From NCBI GenBank assembly GCA_046295175.1, contig JBKBNY010000008.1:186001-250000 (forward strand): a stretch of 64,000 nt of DNA, given 5' to 3'. This stretch comes from JALOLV01 sp046295175. GTDB lineage: Bacteria > Bacteroidota > Bacteroidia > Cytophagales > Spirosomataceae. A model generated the notes under the pieces. That model searched no databases, was not told the origin of the DNA, and worked only from the letters and a program-made list of their open reading frames with translations. Shown in pieces: positions 35,929 through 44,211 of this stretch; within the stretch, counting starts at the first letter, position 1, and the number at the start of each line of letters is the position of its first letter. Both the position numbers and the translations under genes were made by a program.

Positions 35929-36565
35929 TTTCTGCTGCTTCTATTTCTTTTTGTATCCTTCGATACGTTTCAAAAACATCGTCTAAATCTATTACTAAAT
36001 CCTGGAAAAGCACAGGTATTATATCATCTTCACAACCATATACCGAAACCAACTGGTATTTTTCGGAATCTTCATCCAAAAAAAATTGAGTTATGGATTC
36101 CTCATAAGGATAAACCAACCAATACTCCTTAACACCACATTCTTGGTAAAGTTCAAATTTTTTCTTTAACTCTTTTTGATTATTGCCAGGAGAAAGGATT
36201 TCAATAATCAAATCTGGTGAGCCTAAGCACCCTCTTTCATCCAATTTGGATTCATCACAAATCACACAAATATCGGGCTGCACAACGGTGAATATATCTC
36301 GATTGGCTCGGTTTGATTTCTTTTTATCGTATAACCGAACATCAAATGGAGCATTGAAAACCTGACATTTCTTACCTTTGAAATATTCAAACAACGGAAT
36401 ACATAACTGCCTCGACACCTGCTGGTGTTTTAAACTGGGAGCAGGCGACATCTTATAAACTTTGCCTTTGATTAACTCCACAGCTACATCCAGACGCCAT
36501 TTTAGGTAATCAGCATAAGAATAAGTACCGTTTAGGTCTAATTGATTGAGTGATGTAATCGTCAT
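35921..36565 (-). CDS. Uma2-family (DUF820) putative endonuclease
   Basis: A 214-residue protein with the Uma2/DUF820 restriction-endonuclease-like fold: YADYLKWRLDVAVELIKGKVYKMSPAP at the start, VVQPDICVICDESKLDERG with the Asp, DLIIEILSPGN with the Glu (E-x-L-S-P), and LYQECGVKEYWLVYP. These represent the PD-(D/E)xK core. The biological role of the family is unclear. It is wedged between sufE (2-bp gap) and the DUF59 gene (8-bp overlap), an odd place for a nuclease-like gene. A second Uma2 gene lies upstream of sufC. Confidence 0.85.
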   Translation of the reverse strand: MTITSLNQLDLNGTYSYADYLKWRLDVAVELIKGKVYKMSPAPSLKHQQVSRQLCIPLFEYFKGKKCQVFNAPFDVRLYDKKKSNRANRDIFTVVQPDICVICDESKLDERGCLGSPDLIIEILSPGNNQKELKKKFELYQECGVKEYWLVYPYEESITQFFLDEDSEKYQLVSVYGCEDDIIPVLFQDLVIDLDDVFETYRRIQKEIEAAEND

Positions 36566-36567
36566 TT

Positions 36568-36990
36568 CTAATTATTTACAACTTGAAACGCAATCGCATA
36601 ATTCTTCATTTGCTTGACCATCGAAGCGAGCCCGTTTGAGCGAGTTTGTGCCAAATGGCTACTCAAACCTACTTTTTCGATAAAATATGGCTCCGATTTA
36701 GAGATTTCTTCGGGTTTATGTCCCGAATAAACCCTCAGCAACATACTTACCAAACCTTTTACGATAATTGCCTCTGAATCCGCTTCAAAAATCAGTTTAT
36801 CGCCTTGCATGTAGGCATGAAGCCAAACCACCGACTGGCATCCTTTGATGATATTTTCTTCTTTCTTGAATTCATCGCTCATTTTAGGTAGTTTTTTTCC
36901 TAAATCAATGATGTATTCGTACTTTCCTTCCCAATCATCAAATAACTCAAAATCTTCGATGATTTCGTCTTGTATTTCGTTTATTGTCAT
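36568..36990 (-). CDS. sufE: SufE-family sulfur acceptor
   Basis: A 140-residue SufE-like protein. The start MTINEIQDEIIEDFELFDDWEGKYEYIIDLGKKLP is the canonical N-terminus, and the sulfur-accepting Cys is in IIKGCQSVVW (near residue 50). SufE takes persulfide sulfur from SufS and passes it to the scaffold. ATG at 36990 is preferred: the longer frame adds 16 residues coming from an 8-bp tandem repeat upstream. It is 86 bp downstream of sufS in the same orientation. Confidence 0.93.
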   Translation of the reverse strand: MTINEIQDEIIEDFELFDDWEGKYEYIIDLGKKLPKMSDEFKKEENIIKGCQSVVWLHAYMQGDKLIFEADSEAIIVKGLVSMLLRVYSGHKPEEISKSEPYFIEKVGLSSHLAQTRSNGLASMVKQMKNYAIAFQVVNN

Positions 36991-37000
36991 TTTTAATTGT

Positions 37001-37028
37001 GAATGAGTGAATGAGTGAATGAGTGAAT
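37001..37028. repeat. Octanucleotide tandem repeat between sufS and sufE
   Basis: GAATGAGT repeated three and a half times just upstream of the sufE start. Copy-number change could alter the spacing between sufS and sufE. Confidence 0.7.
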
Positions 37029-37076
37029 AGCAATCCATATATTATCCGCTAATTCACAATTCATCATTCACGATTA

Positions 37077-38300
37077 TCATAGCATCATTTTTTGAACCTT
37101 CCGAATACCGCTTACCAATTTATCAATTTCTTCTTTGGTATTATAAACAGCAAAAGAGGCTCGTGAAGTTCCGACCAGACCGAGGCGTTTCATCAACGGT
37201 TGTGTACAATGATGCCCCGTACGAACGGCGATTCCTTGCTGGTCGAGTATTACACCAATATCTTGCGGATGGATTCCATCCACAACAAACGAAATAACCG
37301 AAACTTTTTCTTTTGCTTGCCCGATGATTCTGAGTCCGTCAATTTCGTTCAAAGCCTCAGTTCCGTACTTCAACAACTCATTTTCGTAGGCGGCAATGTT
37401 CTCTTTTCCTAATTCTGCTACATAATCTAAAGCATTCTTAACCGCCACTACATCGGCGATATTGGGCGTACCTGCTTCAAATTTATAAGGTAGTTCGTTG
37501 TAGGTAGTCTTCTCAAAAGTTACCTCTTTTATCATCTCGCCACCACCACGATACGGCGGCATGGCATCCAAAATTTCTTTTTTACCGTACAAAACACCCA
37601 TACCCGTCGGGCCATAGAGTTTATGAGCCGAAAGTACATAAAAATCTGTATCTAAATCTTGCACATCGAGCGTGAGGTGACTACTTGCTTGGGCTCCGTC
37701 AATCAGTACCTTCGCCCCTACCGCGTGAGCTTTAGCAATGATTTCTTTTACCGGATTTATCGTTCCGAGTGCATTAGAAACGTGAACTACCGATACAAAT
37801 TTGGTGCGTTCTGAAAGCAGTTTTTCGTATTCATCCATCAGTAATTCACCAGCATCATTTATCGGTATCACCTTCAAGACACAGCCCTTTTCTTCGCAAA
37901 GCATCTGCCACGGCACAATATTCGAGTGGTGTTCGAGCGTACTAATGATAATTTCATCACCTTCTTTCAAAAATTTACGTCCGTAGGTTTGAGCCACAAG
38001 GTTTATACCATCGGTTGTACCGTATGTGAATATGATTTCTTCGGTCAATTTAGCATTCAAAAACACCTGAATTGCCTTACGAGAAGCCTCAAAAGCCGAA
38101 GTTGCCTTTTCGGCAAGGTGGTGGATTCCACGGTGGATATTGGCATTGTAGTGTCCGTAATAATTGGCCAAAGCCTCTAAAACCTGCACAGGTTTTTGGG
38201 TCGTGGCGGCATTATCAAAATACACTAATTGTTTGCCATTTATCACTTCATCAAGGATTGGAAAATCCTTGCGTATTTTTTGTATATCTAAATTTGTCAT
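37077..38300 (-). CDS. sufS: SufS cysteine desulfurase
   Basis: A 407-residue class V PLP-dependent desulfurase. Visible: LVYFDNAATTQKP at the N-terminus, TLEHHSNIVPWQ (about 125), DGAQASSH (about 202), the PLP Lys in YVLSAHKLYGPTG (about 227) and the catalytic Cys in RTGHHCTQPLM (about 365), the type II (SufS) pattern. It removes sulfur from L-cysteine to feed Fe-S assembly through SufE. In this window sufD and sufC lie further upstream but are separated from sufS by a TA pair and a terminator, so sufS-sufE probably has its own promoter. Confidence 0.96.
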   Translation of the reverse strand: MTNLDIQKIRKDFPILDEVINGKQLVYFDNAATTQKPVQVLEALANYYGHYNANIHRGIHHLAEKATSAFEASRKAIQVFLNAKLTEEIIFTYGTTDGINLVAQTYGRKFLKEGDEIIISTLEHHSNIVPWQMLCEEKGCVLKVIPINDAGELLMDEYEKLLSERTKFVSVVHVSNALGTINPVKEIIAKAHAVGAKVLIDGAQASSHLTLDVQDLDTDFYVLSAHKLYGPTGMGVLYGKKEILDAMPPYRGGGEMIKEVTFEKTTYNELPYKFEAGTPNIADVVAVKNALDYVAELGKENIAAYENELLKYGTEALNEIDGLRIIGQAKEKVSVISFVVDGIHPQDIGVILDQQGIAVRTGHHCTQPLMKRLGLVGTSRASFAVYNTKEEIDKLVSGIRKVQKMML

Positions 38301-38321
38301 TTTTTTCTTTTTACAATCTTT

Positions 38322-38584
38322 TCAATAAACTTCGTCGTGTGTACCGATGTCAATAAAAACTGTATTTTCATCAATAAACTGAAAAATGACCCTCAAATCG
38401 TATAGAATCGAAAAACTCCAAAAGGCTTTAAGTTTGCCAGAAAGTTTATGGGTTCGCAATGATGGATGAAAAGGGTCTTGGATGAATATTTCGAGTTTTT
38501 GATAAAATACCTCTTCTTTGTCAGGAAATGGCTTTATCCTTTTTTGAAGGACTTCTCAAATGACTTACTGAAAACGATTTTCAT
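38322..38584 (-). pseudogene. RelE/YafQ-type toxin with a one-base frameshift
   Basis: The frame starts at ATG 38582-38584, overlapping the antitoxin stop (ATGA): MKIVFSKSFEKSFKKG then TAA. One extra A in the A6 run at 38540-38545 would restore ...FKKRIKPFPDKEEVFY..., LEIFIQDPFHPSLRTHKL, GKLKAFWSFSILYDLRVIF and FIDIGTHDEVY, stop 38322-38324. That is a complete toxin of about 87 residues with the family's HPSLxxHxLxGxLxxxWSFSI core and ending in DIGTHDEVY. It is therefore either inactivated, a homopolymer sequencing error, or a slippage switch. Confidence 0.75.
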
Positions 38585-38790
38585 AGATTCTCCAACCTCT
38601 TTCTTACGTCTTGAATGTTATCAAAAACCTCTAATTCGCCTTTATCATAGTCTTTCTTAGCTTGTTTCGCGTTTTTGAGTATCTCATCTCTTCTTAACTC
38701 AATCAATAATTTATCGGTAATATGACGGACTTCTTCGAGTTCATCATAGTTAAAATGTTGAATTGCCCAGATTACATTTGTAAAGGACAT
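38581..38790 (-). CDS. Antitoxin of the second TA pair
   Basis: About 69 residues: MSFTNVIWAIQHFNYDELEEVRHITDKLLIELRRDEIL..., an acidic-basic helical antitoxin ending EVFDNIQDVRKRLENL. The stop overlaps the toxin ATG. ATG at 38790 is preferred to an upstream GTG. The 'YDELEEVRHITDKLL' segment resembles antitoxins linked to this toxin family; the protein would bind the toxin and probably repress the operon. The frame is intact. It lies between sufD and sufS, isolated from sufD by a terminator. Confidence 0.7.
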   Translation of the reverse strand: MSFTNVIWAIQHFNYDELEEVRHITDKLLIELRRDEILKNAKQAKKDYDKGELEVFDNIQDVRKRLENL

Positions 38791-38818
38791 GAGCCACACT
38801 GGTTTTATGTATGAAACA

Positions 38819-38826
38819 CAAAATTA
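38819..38826 (-). promoter_or_regulatory. -7 element for the second TA pair
   Basis: Minus-strand TAATTTTG fits TAnnTTTG. A TTTG occurs 23 bp upstream (38850-38853), slightly long spacing. Confidence 0.4.
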
Positions 38827-38856
38827 AGCCAAATCGTTTTTCTAACCTACAAAAAA

Positions 38857-38875
38857 AGGCGTATTTGCTACGCCT
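38857..38875 (-). terminator. Intrinsic terminator after sufD
   Basis: On the minus strand AGGCGTA-GCAAA-TACGCCT followed by an eight-base T run, 33 bp past the sufD stop. It separates sufC-ridA-sufD from the TA pair and sufS. Confidence 0.8.
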
Positions 38876-38907
38876 CTCTTTGTGTTTAGTATCTAAAAAT
38901 CAGTAAC

Positions 38908-40227
38908 TTAGTTGGCTCCCAATTTCTCTCTTATCAATTCTTCTAAGTATTCTCTGATTGCATCAATCTTGATTTGTGAAACTACATCTTCGGCAAAAGC
39001 CAACATTTGTAAACGCATTGCCTCTTTTTTCGGAATCCCGCGAGATTGCATATAGAAAATCGCTTCGTCGTTGAGTTTGCCAGTTGTTGTTCCGTGCGAA
39101 CACTTCACATCATCGGCCCAGATTTCAAGCTGAGGCTTGGTATTCATCGTGGCTTCGTCCGAAATTACCACATTGCGGCAGTTTTGGTAAGCGTTGGTTT
39201 TTTGGGCATCTGGCTGGACAAATATCTTTCCGTTGAAAACTCCGGTCGATTTATCCATCAAAATACCTTTGTAAAGCTCATTACTCTGCGAGTTTGGCTT
39301 ACGATGGTCAACCAAAGTGTGGTTATCAACGTGTTGTTTACCATTCGGGATATACAAGCCGTACATGTGGCTGTCGCAATACTGGCCGTCTAATGCCAAA
39401 TTGAGGTTATTACGAACAAATCCGCCGTTTACCGTTACAGTTGCCGCATAAAAATAGCTACGGTCTTTTTGGTAAACTTGGGTTGTACCGATATGATACG
39501 TTTTATCACTTTCGTTTTGGATTTTGTAATAATCGGCACGGGCGTCTTCCGACAACACAAACTCGGTAACAGTATTGACAAACGAAGCACTTTCGCCGAT
39601 TGTGCGATAGGCTTCGGCGATTTTCACCTCTGCATTTTTGCCTACAATCACCAAGTTGCGTACTTGTGCACCTACATTTTGCTGGCGAACATCGCTAATA
39701 AAACGCAAGATTACTGGCTCTTCGAGGGTCATATTATCGGCAATATGGACAACCACACCATCATTTGCCAAGGCAGTATTGAGGGCAGTGAAGGCATTAT
39801 CTTGAAAATCAGCGTATTTGCCGAGGTGTTTTTCGAGCAATTCCGGAATCTCCTGCTGTGCTTGTGCGAGTGTCAGAACCTTCAATTTCTCATTTGGGCT
39901 TTTGATAACCGAAAGGTTTGCATCATAAACTCCATTGATAAAATAGAGGATATTACCCGTCAGATGAGGAATCGTCAATGTATCTAAATCAGCCTGCCTG
40001 AAGTCGGTCTGAACGTGAAAATCGAATGAGTTTTTGACCAAATTAGCCACGTTGCTGTACTTCCATTCTTCGTGGCGGATTGTCGGAAAACCCAATTTCT
40101 CGAATTGGCTCATTGCTTCGCTACGCAACTGATTGATTGGGCTGTTTGCTTTACCATTCAGAGCGGCGAAAGAAGCTTTAAAGTCTTCGACTAACTGAGT
40201 TTTTAGGTCTTTATTTACTAATGTCAT
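38908..40227 (-). CDS. sufD: SufD, scaffold component of the SufBCD complex
   Basis: A 439-residue SufB/SufD-family protein with the right-handed beta-helix core and conserved C-terminal segment: RHEEWKYSNVANL near the N-terminus (about 57), TNTKPQLEIWADDVKCSHG (about 365), GKLNDEAIFYMQSRGIPKKEAMRLQ (about 385). It lacks the N-terminal Fe-S-type Cys cluster typical of SufB and has SufD length, so it is called SufD. It partners with SufB and SufC to build Fe-S clusters. It lies downstream of sufC with a RidA-like gene in between. Confidence 0.93.
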   Translation of the reverse strand: MTLVNKDLKTQLVEDFKASFAALNGKANSPINQLRSEAMSQFEKLGFPTIRHEEWKYSNVANLVKNSFDFHVQTDFRQADLDTLTIPHLTGNILYFINGVYDANLSVIKSPNEKLKVLTLAQAQQEIPELLEKHLGKYADFQDNAFTALNTALANDGVVVHIADNMTLEEPVILRFISDVRQQNVGAQVRNLVIVGKNAEVKIAEAYRTIGESASFVNTVTEFVLSEDARADYYKIQNESDKTYHIGTTQVYQKDRSYFYAATVTVNGGFVRNNLNLALDGQYCDSHMYGLYIPNGKQHVDNHTLVDHRKPNSQSNELYKGILMDKSTGVFNGKIFVQPDAQKTNAYQNCRNVVISDEATMNTKPQLEIWADDVKCSHGTTTGKLNDEAIFYMQSRGIPKKEAMRLQMLAFAEDVVSQIKIDAIREYLEELIREKLGAN

Positions 40228-40258
40228 ATTTTTTATAATTCATTCGGCAAAGTAGATT

Positions 40259-40639
40259 TTAAACCTCTGCTATTGCTTCTAATTCTATCTGGAATCCGTA
40301 ATGCAAATCTTTTACGGGTACAATCGAACGTGCTGGGCGGTGCTCACCAAAGAATTCGGCATAAGTTTTGTTGACTATGCCCCAATGGTCGCCGTTTGAT
40401 ATGAAAATAGTCGTTTTAACGACTTTGTCTTTACTACTCCCAACCGATTCGAGAATGGCGTTCAGGTTCTCCAAGACTACGCCTAACTGCTCTTCGATGC
40501 TCGAATCTGGCGGTAGTTTTTCTGAGTTCTGAATCTTTATTGGCAAAATCCCCGACGTAAACAAAAGTCCATTGCTGACGATTGCCTGCGAATAATGCCC
40601 AAGCGGAATGGGTGTATTTTCGACCTGAACTTTTTTCAT
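40259..40639 (-). CDS. RidA/YER057c/UK114-family protein
   Basis: A 126-residue RidA-fold protein: HYSQAIVSNGLLFTSGILPI, EEQLGVVLENLNAILESVG, KTTIFISNGDHWGIVNKTYAEFF and the substrate-binding RPARSIVPVKDL (Arg near 106) with C-terminal IELEAIAEV (Glu near 121). The catalytic Arg and Glu of true RidA enzymes are present, so it probably deaminates reactive enamine/imine intermediates produced by PLP enzymes. Its start directly abuts the sufC stop and sufD follows 31 bp later, so it is embedded in the suf operon. Protection of PLP enzymes such as SufS is a plausible reason, but that is inference. Confidence 0.88.
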   Translation of the reverse strand: MKKVQVENTPIPLGHYSQAIVSNGLLFTSGILPIKIQNSEKLPPDSSIEEQLGVVLENLNAILESVGSSKDKVVKTTIFISNGDHWGIVNKTYAEFFGEHRPARSIVPVKDLHYGFQIELEAIAEV

Positions 40640-41404
40640 TTATGCAACTTCCAAAGCATCAACTTCGGCCTTAATCCAATCGTAACCTTTTTCTTCGAGT
40701 TCGAGGGCTAATTCTTTCGTACCCGATTTTACGATGCGTCCTTTGTAGAGTACATGCACAAAGTCTGGAACGATGTAATCGAGCAAACGTTGGTAGTGAG
40801 TTACAACCACAAATGAGCGGTTTTCGTCACGCAACTGATTAACACCCTCTGCCACTATACGAAGTGCATCAATGTCGAGACCTGAGTCGGTTTCATCCAA
40901 AATACAAAGACTTGGTTCAAGCATCGCCATCTGGAAGATTTCGTTGCGTTTTTTCTCTCCGCCCGAAAAACCCTCGTTCAATGAGCGTTTCAAGAGTGTA
41001 TCGTCTATCTTCACCAATTTGGCTTTTTCTTTCATTCTTTTCAAGAACTGAGCCGCATCGAGTGGTTCTTCGCCTTTATACTTACGGATTTCGTTGAGAG
41101 CTGTTTTCAAGAAATTGATTGTCGTAACACCCGGAATCTCAACTGGGTATTGAAACGCCAAGAAAACGCCTTCGGCGGCACGCTCTTCGGGAGCTAAATC
41201 GAGCAAATCTTTACCGTTAAACTCTACGCTACCGTCGGTTACTTCGTAGTCTTCGCGACCTGCCAATACCGATGCCAACGTACTTTTACCCGAACCATTT
41301 GGCCCCATGATTGCATGAACCTCGCCCGGCTTAATTTCTAAATTTATACCTCTTAATATTTCTTTCTCCTCAATCCTTGCCTGTAAATTATTGATTTTAA
41401 GCAT
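40640..41404 (-). CDS. sufC: SufC, ATPase of the Fe-S assembly complex
   Basis: A 254-residue ABC-type ATPase without membrane domain: Walker A GPNGSGKST (about 35), Q-loop LAFQYPVEIPG (about 89, the SufC-specific PVEIPG), signature FSGGEKKR (about 146), Walker B LCILDETDSGLD (about 167) and H-loop VVTHYQRLLDYI. It drives conformational change of SufBD during cluster assembly. It is the first gene of the sufC-ridA-sufD unit; sufB, usually directly upstream in Bacteroidota, is not in this window. Confidence 0.96.
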   Translation of the reverse strand: MLKINNLQARIEEKEILRGINLEIKPGEVHAIMGPNGSGKSTLASVLAGREDYEVTDGSVEFNGKDLLDLAPEERAAEGVFLAFQYPVEIPGVTTINFLKTALNEIRKYKGEEPLDAAQFLKRMKEKAKLVKIDDTLLKRSLNEGFSGGEKKRNEIFQMAMLEPSLCILDETDSGLDIDALRIVAEGVNQLRDENRSFVVVTHYQRLLDYIVPDFVHVLYKGRIVKSGTKELALELEEKGYDWIKAEVDALEVA

Positions 41405-41462
41405 TTCTAATCGCTGATTAAACTGATTTTATGATTTTGTATGAGATAACCCAAAAGGACTG

Positions 41463-41470
41463 CAAAGATA
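41463..41470 (-). promoter_or_regulatory. Promoter -7 element upstream of sufC
   Basis: Minus-strand TATCTTTG (followed by CAG) matches TAnnTTTG, 58 bp before the sufC ATG. No TTTG at the expected -33 position. Confidence 0.45.
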
Positions 41471-41569
41471 CTATCAAAATCGTAGAATTGGTGTATCTTA
41501 TATGAAATAACTCTAAATAAGACCAAGTTGTTCCGTACATGATATAATTTTAATCAATAAACGTAAACA

Positions 41570-41605
41570 AAAAGGTCATTTCGTAACAAAGCGAAATGAC
41601 CTTTT
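41570..41605 (-). terminator. Intrinsic terminator after the Uma2-family gene
   Basis: Stem AAAAGGTCATTTCG / CGAAATGACCTTTT with an eight-base loop, T-rich on the minus strand, 22 bp beyond the Uma2 stop. It insulates sufC from the upstream gene. Confidence 0.75.
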
Positions 41606-41627
41606 CTATCTGTAATCGTCTCTAAAG

Positions 41628-42236
41628 TTACTCGATGCCCTCTTCTTTGAGTAAATCGGTCAGTGTAAACTTAATGTCATCCATTACGTCAATCTCGACA
41701 TTCCAATCTACAATTAGCCACGGTTTTTGGTTTTCGGCAATCATAATTTTGCGAGTGCCAGTCATTACCCAAATCACTTTTTCGACACCAAAATCGAGCA
41801 TTTTCTGGGTTTTGCGATAGAAATATTCATCGGGCGATTCAAATTTGCCCATATCGGCTTTCGTATCAACCTCAATGACCACTCGGGGTGGGATATTGGC
41901 ATATTTCTCGCTCTGTGGATTTGCAATTTCAGATTTTGCAAATAATGCAATATCATTGGCAAAACTATCTTTTTTGGCAACACTTACCCCAATTTCATTG
42001 CTCAAAACATAGAATTTTTTTCCTGTTTTACTTTTCAAAAAATAAGAAATTGCCATCACTATCAATGACTGAAAAAAACTACTTGGCATGATTTCATCAA
42101 TTGTTTTTTCTCCACTCAAAACCTCTTTATAGCCCTTATAATAAATAGGTTTACCATCCATGACCTCGTAGATAAGGTAGGACGGAATCTTGCGTGCAGG
42201 CTTGCGTTTGGGTTTTTCTAAAACAGCTACATCCAT
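41628..42236 (-). CDS. Uma2-family (DUF820) putative endonuclease
   Basis: A 202-residue Uma2/DUF820 protein, diverged from the one at 35921. Core residues: IPSYLIYEVMDGKPIYYKGYKEVLSGE, NEIGVSVAKKDSFANDIALF with the Asp, RVVIEVDTKADMGK with the E-x-D/T element, and MLDFGVEKVIWVMTGTRKIMIAE. The PD-(D/E)xK core looks intact. Role unknown. It has its own promoter and terminator, so it is a single-gene unit. Confidence 0.82.
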   Translation of the reverse strand: MDVAVLEKPKRKPARKIPSYLIYEVMDGKPIYYKGYKEVLSGEKTIDEIMPSSFFQSLIVMAISYFLKSKTGKKFYVLSNEIGVSVAKKDSFANDIALFAKSEIANPQSEKYANIPPRVVIEVDTKADMGKFESPDEYFYRKTQKMLDFGVEKVIWVMTGTRKIMIAENQKPWLIVDWNVEIDVMDDIKFTLTDLLKEEGIE

Positions 42237-42255
42237 AATTTCTCTATTTATTAAC

Positions 42256-42285
42256 CAAATTTACTAAAAACTTCGATACCGCAAA
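42256..42285 (-). promoter_or_regulatory. Promoter of the Uma2-family gene
   Basis: Minus strand: TTTG (42282-42285), 18 nt, TAAATTTG (42256-42263), 20 bp before the ATG at 42236. Confidence 0.55.
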
Positions 42286-42663
42286 ATTTTGCTTTTCGGA
42301 TACTTATCTATAATATTGCAATGAAATGACACTTCATCGAGAAAATATCATTCCTCAAAAAACTTATTATCAATCTCTTACACCTTCGTATGCGATTGAT
42401 AATAGCAGTTCGCTCTATCGTCATTTTTGTAAGCCACACCGTACGCTTACGTACTTCTTTCAGCTTCTTTTTGTTATGCAACAGTTCGGATTTTATTAAA
42501 CCCCTCAAATTGTTTTTGATAATAGTTTAAGAATAATTATTGAAGAATAACCATTGCAGAAGTTTTGATTTACAATACTTTTCTTTCTTAAATCTACAAT
42601 CTTTATTCGTTAGTATTAAATCTATTTATTGTCATTTGGTAGTTTAATAAAATTCCTAAAATT
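42286..42663. other. Intergenic region with inverted repeats
   Basis: About 380 bp between divergent genes. It contains an 11-bp perfect inverted repeat TATTATCAATC (42365-42375) / GATTGATAATA (42394-42404) and a shorter one, GTACG-CTTA-CGTAC (42441-42454). A 66-codon basic minus-strand frame at 42308-42508 is not called. The promoter of the deiminase gene is presumably here, but no exact consensus was found. Confidence 0.4.
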
Positions 42664-44091
42664 ATGCTTTTTGTTTCATCAGAAGTTGGGACACTCCAAC
42701 GATTAATTATACATAGCCCAGACTCGGGCCTCGGAAAAGTTGTACCGTCTAAAGCCCAAGATTGGCTTTTTGAAGACATCGTTCATCTCGAAACCATGCG
42801 TCGTGATGAATACGACTACTATGTCAAAATCCTCCTGTACTTTCTTGATAGTGAGAAAGTTAAGGGTAAATTAAAGAAAATCGACGCTGATAAAAGTCGT
42901 AATTTCTACAAACCAGATAAAAAACAGTATTTCAACTCCGATAAAGTTCTTGAGTTCGAGAAGTTATTGACCGATATTCTCAAAAATCGTGAAGTACGTG
43001 TGCAACTCATTGCGGCGGTTTGTGCGGTCGAAGAATGTGCTTACAGCGAGCAGCAGCAGTTTATGGCGATGAATCCGACGGATTTGACCAAGACTTTTAT
43101 CACAGGTACAACTCCCGACGGAGAGATGTTCTTCCCTCCTATTCCGAATTTGATTTTTACACGAGACATCGGAATTGTAGTAAACGACCATTTGATTCTA
43201 AACAAACCTGCTCGTCTGGCTCGTACTCGTGAATCACTTTTGGCAAAATACGTTTTCTTCAATCACCCGATTTTTAAGGAGATTTCGGATAAAATCATTG
43301 AGATTATCGAAGACGAACACCATTTTTTATTGCCCGAAGAAGAGCAAGATGGTCGCCAAGATACGCTCGAAGGTGGCGATGTAATGATGGTCGCTCCAAA
43401 TCATTTATTTGTGGGTATCAGCGAACGCACCACCATCGAGGCCGCCAGACAAGTGATTGATAAATTATTTGCCAAAAATATTGTACAAAAAGTTACACTT
43501 ATCAAGATTCCTCAAAAACGTGATTATATGCACATTGATACGATTTTTACACAAATCAAACGCAATGTGTGGGTGTTGCTTGGTTCGCTCGGAAAAATAT
43601 CGGACGAAAACAAAAAATATCAAGTTTGGGCCGATTTAGGTCAAAAGCCTAATTTCGAGGAATTGAAAATCCGTCAGTTTATCAATAAAGAGGATGGTGT
43701 AAAAACCCGTGATTTTGAAAACCTCGAAGACCTGCTCGAAAGTGTTACAAAAGAAGATTTGAATTGCTACGAAGACGTAAAATTTGTATATTCGGGCAAT
43801 GGAGAGTTTCCGTACGGAGCAAGAGAACAATGGACGGACTCGTGTAATCTGTTGGTTATCAAAGAAGGCGTTGCCGTAGGTTACGACCGCAACGACAAAA
43901 CCTCAGAAGCATTCCGTGAGGCTGGTTTTCAGACGATTCGAGCGGCAGATTTGCTCGAAAAATTTGAAAAAAACGAGCTTTCGCCCGAAACACTGACCGA
44001 TACGATTATTCTTTTGCCTTCGGCCGAATTATCTCGTGCCAGAGGTGGCTCTCACTGCATGAGTATGCCGCTCAATCGTATAAATTTGTAG
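42664..44091 (+). CDS. Arginine deiminase-family protein
   Basis: A 475-residue member of the guanidino-group modifying (amidinotransferase) superfamily resembling arginine deiminase. Conserved active-site segments: PPIPNLIFTRDIG (Asp of FTRD, about 165), EGGDVMMV (about 237), YMHIDTIF (catalytic His, about 284) and RGGSHCMSMPL (nucleophile Cys, about 468). It would hydrolyse L-arginine to citrulline and ammonia. It is longer than usual arginine deiminases (about 410 residues), with an insertion around residues 60-100 and 320-370, so the substrate could differ. A hydrolase of the CtlX type follows 133 bp downstream. Confidence 0.85.
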   Translation: MLFVSSEVGTLQRLIIHSPDSGLGKVVPSKAQDWLFEDIVHLETMRRDEYDYYVKILLYFLDSEKVKGKLKKIDADKSRNFYKPDKKQYFNSDKVLEFEKLLTDILKNREVRVQLIAAVCAVEECAYSEQQQFMAMNPTDLTKTFITGTTPDGEMFFPPIPNLIFTRDIGIVVNDHLILNKPARLARTRESLLAKYVFFNHPIFKEISDKIIEIIEDEHHFLLPEEEQDGRQDTLEGGDVMMVAPNHLFVGISERTTIEAARQVIDKLFAKNIVQKVTLIKIPQKRDYMHIDTIFTQIKRNVWVLLGSLGKISDENKKYQVWADLGQKPNFEELKIRQFINKEDGVKTRDFENLEDLLESVTKEDLNCYEDVKFVYSGNGEFPYGAREQWTDSCNLLVIKEGVAVGYDRNDKTSEAFREAGFQTIRAADLLEKFEKNELSPETLTDTIILLPSAELSRARGGSHCMSMPLNRINL

Positions 44092-44132
44092 TATAATTTT
44101 ATAAAAGTCTTATTATAAGCCACTTAGTATTC

Positions 44133-44165
44133 AACTCTGACAGGATTCTGAATCCTGTCAGAGTT
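44133..44165. repeat. Perfect 15-bp inverted repeat between the two guanidino-enzyme genes
   Basis: AACTCTGACAGGATT / AATCCTGTCAGAGTT around a 3-nt loop. No T run follows, so a repetitive palindrome is likelier than an intrinsic terminator. Its arms resemble those at 6902-6949. Confidence 0.65.
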
Positions 44166-44190
44166 AAACCAAGTAACCAAATATTAAATC

Positions 44191-44211
44191 AAACGAGTTG
44201 AAAACCCGTTT
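44191..44211. repeat. 5'-leader hairpin AAACGAGTTGAAAACCCGTTT
   Basis: A short hairpin 13 bp before the ctlX-like ATG. Closely similar hairpins occur at 48021-48039 and 48074-48094, the latter also 13 bp before an ATG. An in-frame TTG in each makes the ORF look longer than it is. Confidence 0.55.

Noticed and set aside
42308..42508. A 66-codon basic minus-strand frame
   Set aside because: No recognisable family, overlaps an 11-bp inverted repeat and has no promoter or start support.
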